A DNA stretch of 64,000 bases from CBDDGJ01 sp965199285. Its GTDB lineage: Bacteria > Pseudomonadota > Alphaproteobacteria > RS24. The stretch is from positions 1,860,001-1,924,000 of the forward strand of contig OZ240687.1 of the NCBI GenBank assembly GCA_965199285.1, written 5' to 3'. Shown here piece after piece: positions 61,084 to 64,000 of the stretch. Both the position numbers and the translations under genes were made by a program. Below the pieces are notes generated by a model. That model was given only the letters and a program-made list of their open reading frames with translations. It was not told where the DNA came from and made no database searches. Position 1 is the first letter of the stretch; each line of letters opens with the position of its first letter.

Positions 61084-62016
61084 TTAATAAATAATATTTT
61101 CCTGTATCGTGATTATATCGCCATCAACTTGCAGCTGACCATTGCAAATTGTTTTGCCGTGTGGTGGTGAAAAAGCCCAGTCCGGCGTTACTGAACCATT
61201 CATATCTTCTATCATCATATTATAAAAGGTCATTACCCCTGAAGAAAATTCATCACAACTATTAATGTAATAAACTTCTAATGTCGCATTTATCCATGTA
61301 AATGGATCAGAAATAGCTTTTGTTATCAGGGTGGTAGACGCGGTCGTAGACGGCTCTCTCCAGCTCGTTGTTATCTCATAGCCGCCTTGTTCATCTAGTT
61401 CAATCGATCCGGAAATTATATCCCCTGGTTCTATACCGTAAATAAACGGACTATAATTTACGTGCCCAGCTATACAGCAATTCCAGCTTGAAATGTTCCA
61501 GGCCTGATTTTCAAATCCTAAAACGGGTTGAATTATCGTTAAAGAATTTTGAACTCCTATAAAATAGAATAATGTCTGGTTGCTAATATTTGTTGGTGTT
61601 TGCGGAACAATATATTCAGCGCTATAGTTTTTAATTGCGCTTGGCATAGTCCAGCTTACGAAATTGAACCAACTATGCGAAATTGGTAAGGATACGATGT
61701 CCGATTGTGCGGGTTTCTTTTGCAAGTGATCTTTATATTGAGTTTTCATGTTCATCACATGCTGTATACAATTAGGCTTAGGCTTATAAATCTGACTTGT
61801 TCCATCCGTATAGCTTGCTTTTAATCCCTCGCTTGTTTCTTCAATTACTGTATGATTGGGATGCTGGATAACACATTTCTTAGGGAACATCCCAAATGGT
61901 GTATTCACCATTTCTGCCGCAATAACTGTTTTGCCAATACTAAAAAAGACCATTAGTAATAGGCTCCACATCAAAGCCCTAATTGTATCTGATAACATAT
62001 TATTTACTGTGTTCAT
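61084..62016 (-). CDS. AT-rich secreted protein of unknown function
   Basis: A 310-aa protein with a signal peptide (TIRALMWSLLLMVFFSIG, likely cleaved near AAEM at residue 34). The mature part is rich in Asn, Ser, Thr and aromatic residues and looks beta-sandwich-like: SWFNFVSWTMPSAIKNYSAE, TLFYFIGVQNSLTIIQPVLG, WNISSWNCCIAGHVNYSPF and YGIEPGDIISGSIELDEQGG. The F-x-G-x-Q/IIQPVL/W/PGD pattern resembles secreted proteins of fungi and bacteria that I cannot name with certainty. AAGGAGG lies 6 nt before ATG 62016. It is more AT-rich than its neighbours, which suggests recent acquisition. Confidence 0.82.
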   Translation of the reverse strand: MNTVNNMLSDTIRALMWSLLLMVFFSIGKTVIAAEMVNTPFGMFPKKCVIQHPNHTVIEETSEGLKASYTDGTSQIYKPKPNCIQHVMNMKTQYKDHLQKKPAQSDIVSLPISHSWFNFVSWTMPSAIKNYSAEYIVPQTPTNISNQTLFYFIGVQNSLTIIQPVLGFENQAWNISSWNCCIAGHVNYSPFIYGIEPGDIISGSIELDEQGGYEITTSWREPSTTASTTLITKAISDPFTWINATLEVYYINSCDEFSSGVMTFYNMMIEDMNGSVTPDWAFSPPHGKTICNGQLQVDGDIITIQENIIY

Positions 62017-62142
62017 GATATCCTCCTTAACCAATAAACAATTTTTGGTTTATATTTTTATAATGTGCAACCATTTATTGATAAATTTTAGAGGAATTAA
62101 GAGAGACAACAGCATTACAATTTATAAACTGCTCTTATATGT

Positions 62143-62892
62143 CTATAAAATCATCAGCCCACGGGCGATGGAAATTGCCCCGACAGTAAGGATGATGCGC
62201 TGCGTCCAGCGGAAAAATTGCGCGTCTTGCATATTATCCAAAATCGCTTTGCCCAAGCGGGTGCCGATAATTGTAAGCGCCCAACAGGGGATGAGAATCC
62301 ACCAGCCCGCCCATTGCCATACCTCTTGCGCGGCGGCGCTCACCACCAGCCCATAAAATATAATTTTTGAGATATGGGAGGCCGCTTGGCTTACCGCTTT
62401 TGTGGCGACAACTTGATGACGGGTGAGCGGTACATTTTGGAAAAACAAATCCAGCACCGGCCCGCCAACGCCCGTGATTAAATTAACCAATGTGGTGATA
62501 AGCCCCACCAAAAAGGGACGAAACGGGCGGGTAATATCCAGCTTGATATGTTTCGGGAGGAGCAAAATAATATAGGGCAGGCTGCCAAGCGAAATCAACA
62601 CATGCGCCTTTTCCGGCGTGAAGGCAATATAACCCATAAGCGCCATTGCAGTGCTTAAGCCGATAAGATAGCCCACCATAATCTGCCATTGAATATCATT
62701 GCGGGTAAGCCATGCCCGATAGCCATTTGACATAAGCTGGATAAGCCCATGCAAGACAAAAGCGATGGGAACCGGCAGAAACAGCGCCAGAACCGCCATT
62801 AAAACCATGCCGCCAACCATCCCAAACATGCCGGACATGGTGGCGGTGATAAGGCAAGTCGCGATAATTAATAGGCTTGAAAAAAGGCTCAT
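62143..62892 (-). CDS. TSUP (TauE/SafE) family permease
   Basis: A 249-aa polytopic membrane protein with about eight segments. TATMSGMFGMVGGMVLMAVL and LITTLVNLITGVGGPVLDLF are the two TSUP half motifs. It is a different subgroup from the one at 51646, with phenylalanine/methionine-rich first motif and no AGGG. Anion substrate unknown. It lies 9 nt after the Nudix gene, so they are likely co-transcribed. Confidence 0.86.
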   Translation of the reverse strand: MSLFSSLLIIATCLITATMSGMFGMVGGMVLMAVLALFLPVPIAFVLHGLIQLMSNGYRAWLTRNDIQWQIMVGYLIGLSTAMALMGYIAFTPEKAHVLISLGSLPYIILLLPKHIKLDITRPFRPFLVGLITTLVNLITGVGGPVLDLFFQNVPLTRHQVVATKAVSQAASHISKIIFYGLVVSAAAQEVWQWAGWWILIPCWALTIIGTRLGKAILDNMQDAQFFRWTQRIILTVGAISIARGLMIL

Positions 62893-62901
62893 ATGCGCGC
62901 C

Positions 62902-63690
62902 TTACATACCATTGGTAATATCTTCTTTCGGGTCGCCATAACCGGCATCGGGCTGGATACGCAAATAAGCTCTATCCCCTTCTTTCTCGACAAAAGGGGT
63001 GACGGTGACAATCTCGCCGCAATTCTCAATGGCGGCCTCAACATTTACGCTTTGCGCCAGCTTTTCAACATTCATACGGGTCGGGAAAATAATCGTTAGC
63101 CGTTTGGCGGCGGCTTCCGCCAATGCTTTTTGCGGGGTAATCCAGATACTATCAATCCCTTCGCTGCCATCATGTTCGGCTAAATGGTCGGCCGGCATGC
63201 GGGCAATATAAAAATGCGTGTCAAATCGCTTCGGCATCATATCAGGTGTCACCCAATGCGCGAAATGGGTGAGCTTATCAATTGCGAAATCGAGATTTTC
63301 GGCAAGTGCAAAGTCAAGCATGGTTACCTCTTGCGCGCGGTCGTTAAACTTGTCACGCCAATCATTCAGGCTTTGTAAATCTGCGCCATTTATCAGTTCC
63401 GCTTGCCCTTTTTTACGCGCCAATAAAACCCCGCATTCTTCAAACGCTTCGCGAATAGCGCCAATCCGCAAGGCAAGGGCGCGGTCATCCAGCCCATCGG
63501 CAGAGGTACAATGCGCTCTTAATTGCGGATCAAAATCACTTTTATCTACCTTGCCACCGGGAAACACCAAAGCGCCAGAGGCAAAATCAATCTGATGATG
63601 GCGTTTGACCATAAACACTTCAAGTCCGTCATCGGGTGCATCGCGCAAAATCAGCACCGTTGCGGCGGGTATTAATTGGCTTTCACTCAT
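62902..63690 (-). CDS. Nudix hydrolase, NUDT19-like
   Basis: A 262-aa hydrolase for nucleoside-diphosphate-linked compounds. ALVFPGGKVDKSDFD starts the domain, and the Nudix box appears as IGAIREAFEECGVLLAR, with REAFEE metal-binding residues. HFAHWVTPDMMPKRFDTHFY is typical of NUDT19-type (CoA diphosphatase-like) members. The long insert between GG and the box is normal for that type. CoA or acyl-CoA as substrate is inferred. Confidence 0.88.
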   Translation of the reverse strand: MSESQLIPAATVLILRDAPDDGLEVFMVKRHHQIDFASGALVFPGGKVDKSDFDPQLRAHCTSADGLDDRALALRIGAIREAFEECGVLLARKKGQAELINGADLQSLNDWRDKFNDRAQEVTMLDFALAENLDFAIDKLTHFAHWVTPDMMPKRFDTHFYIARMPADHLAEHDGSEGIDSIWITPQKALAEAAAKRLTIIFPTRMNVEKLAQSVNVEAAIENCGEIVTVTPFVEKEGDRAYLRIQPDAGYGDPKEDITNGM

Positions 63691-63727
63691 ATATTTTCCC
63701 TCTTATTTTGTCTCTTGCGGCATGAGT

Positions 63728-64000
63728 TTAGCGAGGTGATTGGGAACAAGCAAGTAGCGAAGCAAGAATAATATAAGCCAGCATCGCATAGACCAGTGCT
63801 TTAAAGTGAAACCCAAAATCGAGAATAAAGCCAAATAATGCCGGCGCAAGTGCGGTTGAGAAGATCATCACAGATGAGGTGATCGAACGAATGCTACCCA
63901 AATGCCTAACGCCATATAGCTCTGCCCATAAGCTGCCACTGGTTGGGACATTCACCCCCACCGCAATGCCGGCAAAAGCGAGGTATAAATAAAGGGCGCT
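63728..64000 (-). CDS. MFS transporter, C-terminal part (cut by window end)
   Basis: An open frame enters from the right edge on the minus strand and stops at 63728, giving 91 residues. Three hydrophobic stretches are seen: LYLYLAFAGIAVGVNVPTSG, SVMIFSTALAPALFGFILDF and ALVYAMLAYIILASLLA. SLWAELYGVRHLGSIRSI is typical of the loop before the last helices in MFS proteins. Substrate unknown. Confidence 0.75.
   Translation of the reverse strand, partial: SALYLYLAFAGIAVGVNVPTSGSLWAELYGVRHLGSIRSITSSVMIFSTALAPALFGFILDFGFHFKALVYAMLAYIILASLLACSQSPR

Overview
The window is chromosomal DNA of an alphaproteobacterium, from a compact and gene-dense genome of moderate G+C with AT-rich gaps. Several gene orders typical of the class support this: murA-DUF2948-hisD-UPF0262 followed by infA-maf-RNase E/G-yacG; aroA-cmk-rpsA-ihfB; trpF-trpB-trpA-accD-folC; the tsaE/amgK fusion with murU, addB, addA and trxA; and pcm-tolC-DUF2497(PopZ-like)-valS. 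An acyl-CoA ligase close to the DMSP-pathway enzyme DmdB hints at a marine organism. A SAR116-like origin is only a guess.

Layout. 1-8.9 kb: histidine biosynthesis (end of hisS, an HTH-hisZ fusion, hisG, hisD) and conserved cell-wall, RNA and translation genes. 9-11.4 kb: tRNA-Thr, a short-chain dehydrogenase, a repeat-rich gap with a small membrane protein, tRNA-Ala, and a zinc-ribbon protein. 11.5-20.8 kb: aromatic and tryptophan pathway, CMP kinase, ribosomal protein S1, IHF-beta, acetyl-CoA carboxylase beta and folate genes, all on the + strand. 20.8-32.6 kb, - strand: thioredoxin, AddAB recombination nuclease, cell-wall recycling enzymes, ThrRS, YidD. 32.6-46 kb: mixed single genes (lysozyme, two DsbA-fold proteins, a Sel1 protein, an IalB-like protein, acyl-CoA ligase, amidase, GST, MoxR/CoxE pair, LldD-like oxidase) and two tRNAs. 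46-55.5 kb: pcm-tolC-popZ-like-valS, an Fe-S scaffold-like gene, cysS, folE, hisI. 55.5-60.3 kb: a tight type I secretion operon. 60.3-64 kb: second copy of the repeat and small protein, an AT-rich orphan secreted protein, a TSUP permease, a Nudix hydrolase, and the end of an MFS gene.

Most unusual content. (1) A family of three intergenic elements (10.36-10.59 kb on +, 29.7-30.0 kb on -, 60.58-60.81 kb on -) keeps the same base-paired architecture, with a crossing (pseudoknotted) arrangement and several compensatory changes. Each copy lies just upstream of a gene in the same direction: twice an 81-residue single-span membrane protein, once tsaE/amgK. It looks like an undescribed structured RNA or leader. 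(2) HisZ carries an N-terminal Cro/YdaS-like helix-turn-helix domain. The promoter in front of it carries three TTCAT-N5-ATGAR palindromes, which suggests an autoregulated histidine switch. (3) A mosaic of palindromic repeats built around GCATCAAC/GTTGATGC fills the larger gaps. I see no CRISPR array, complete insertion sequence or prophage.
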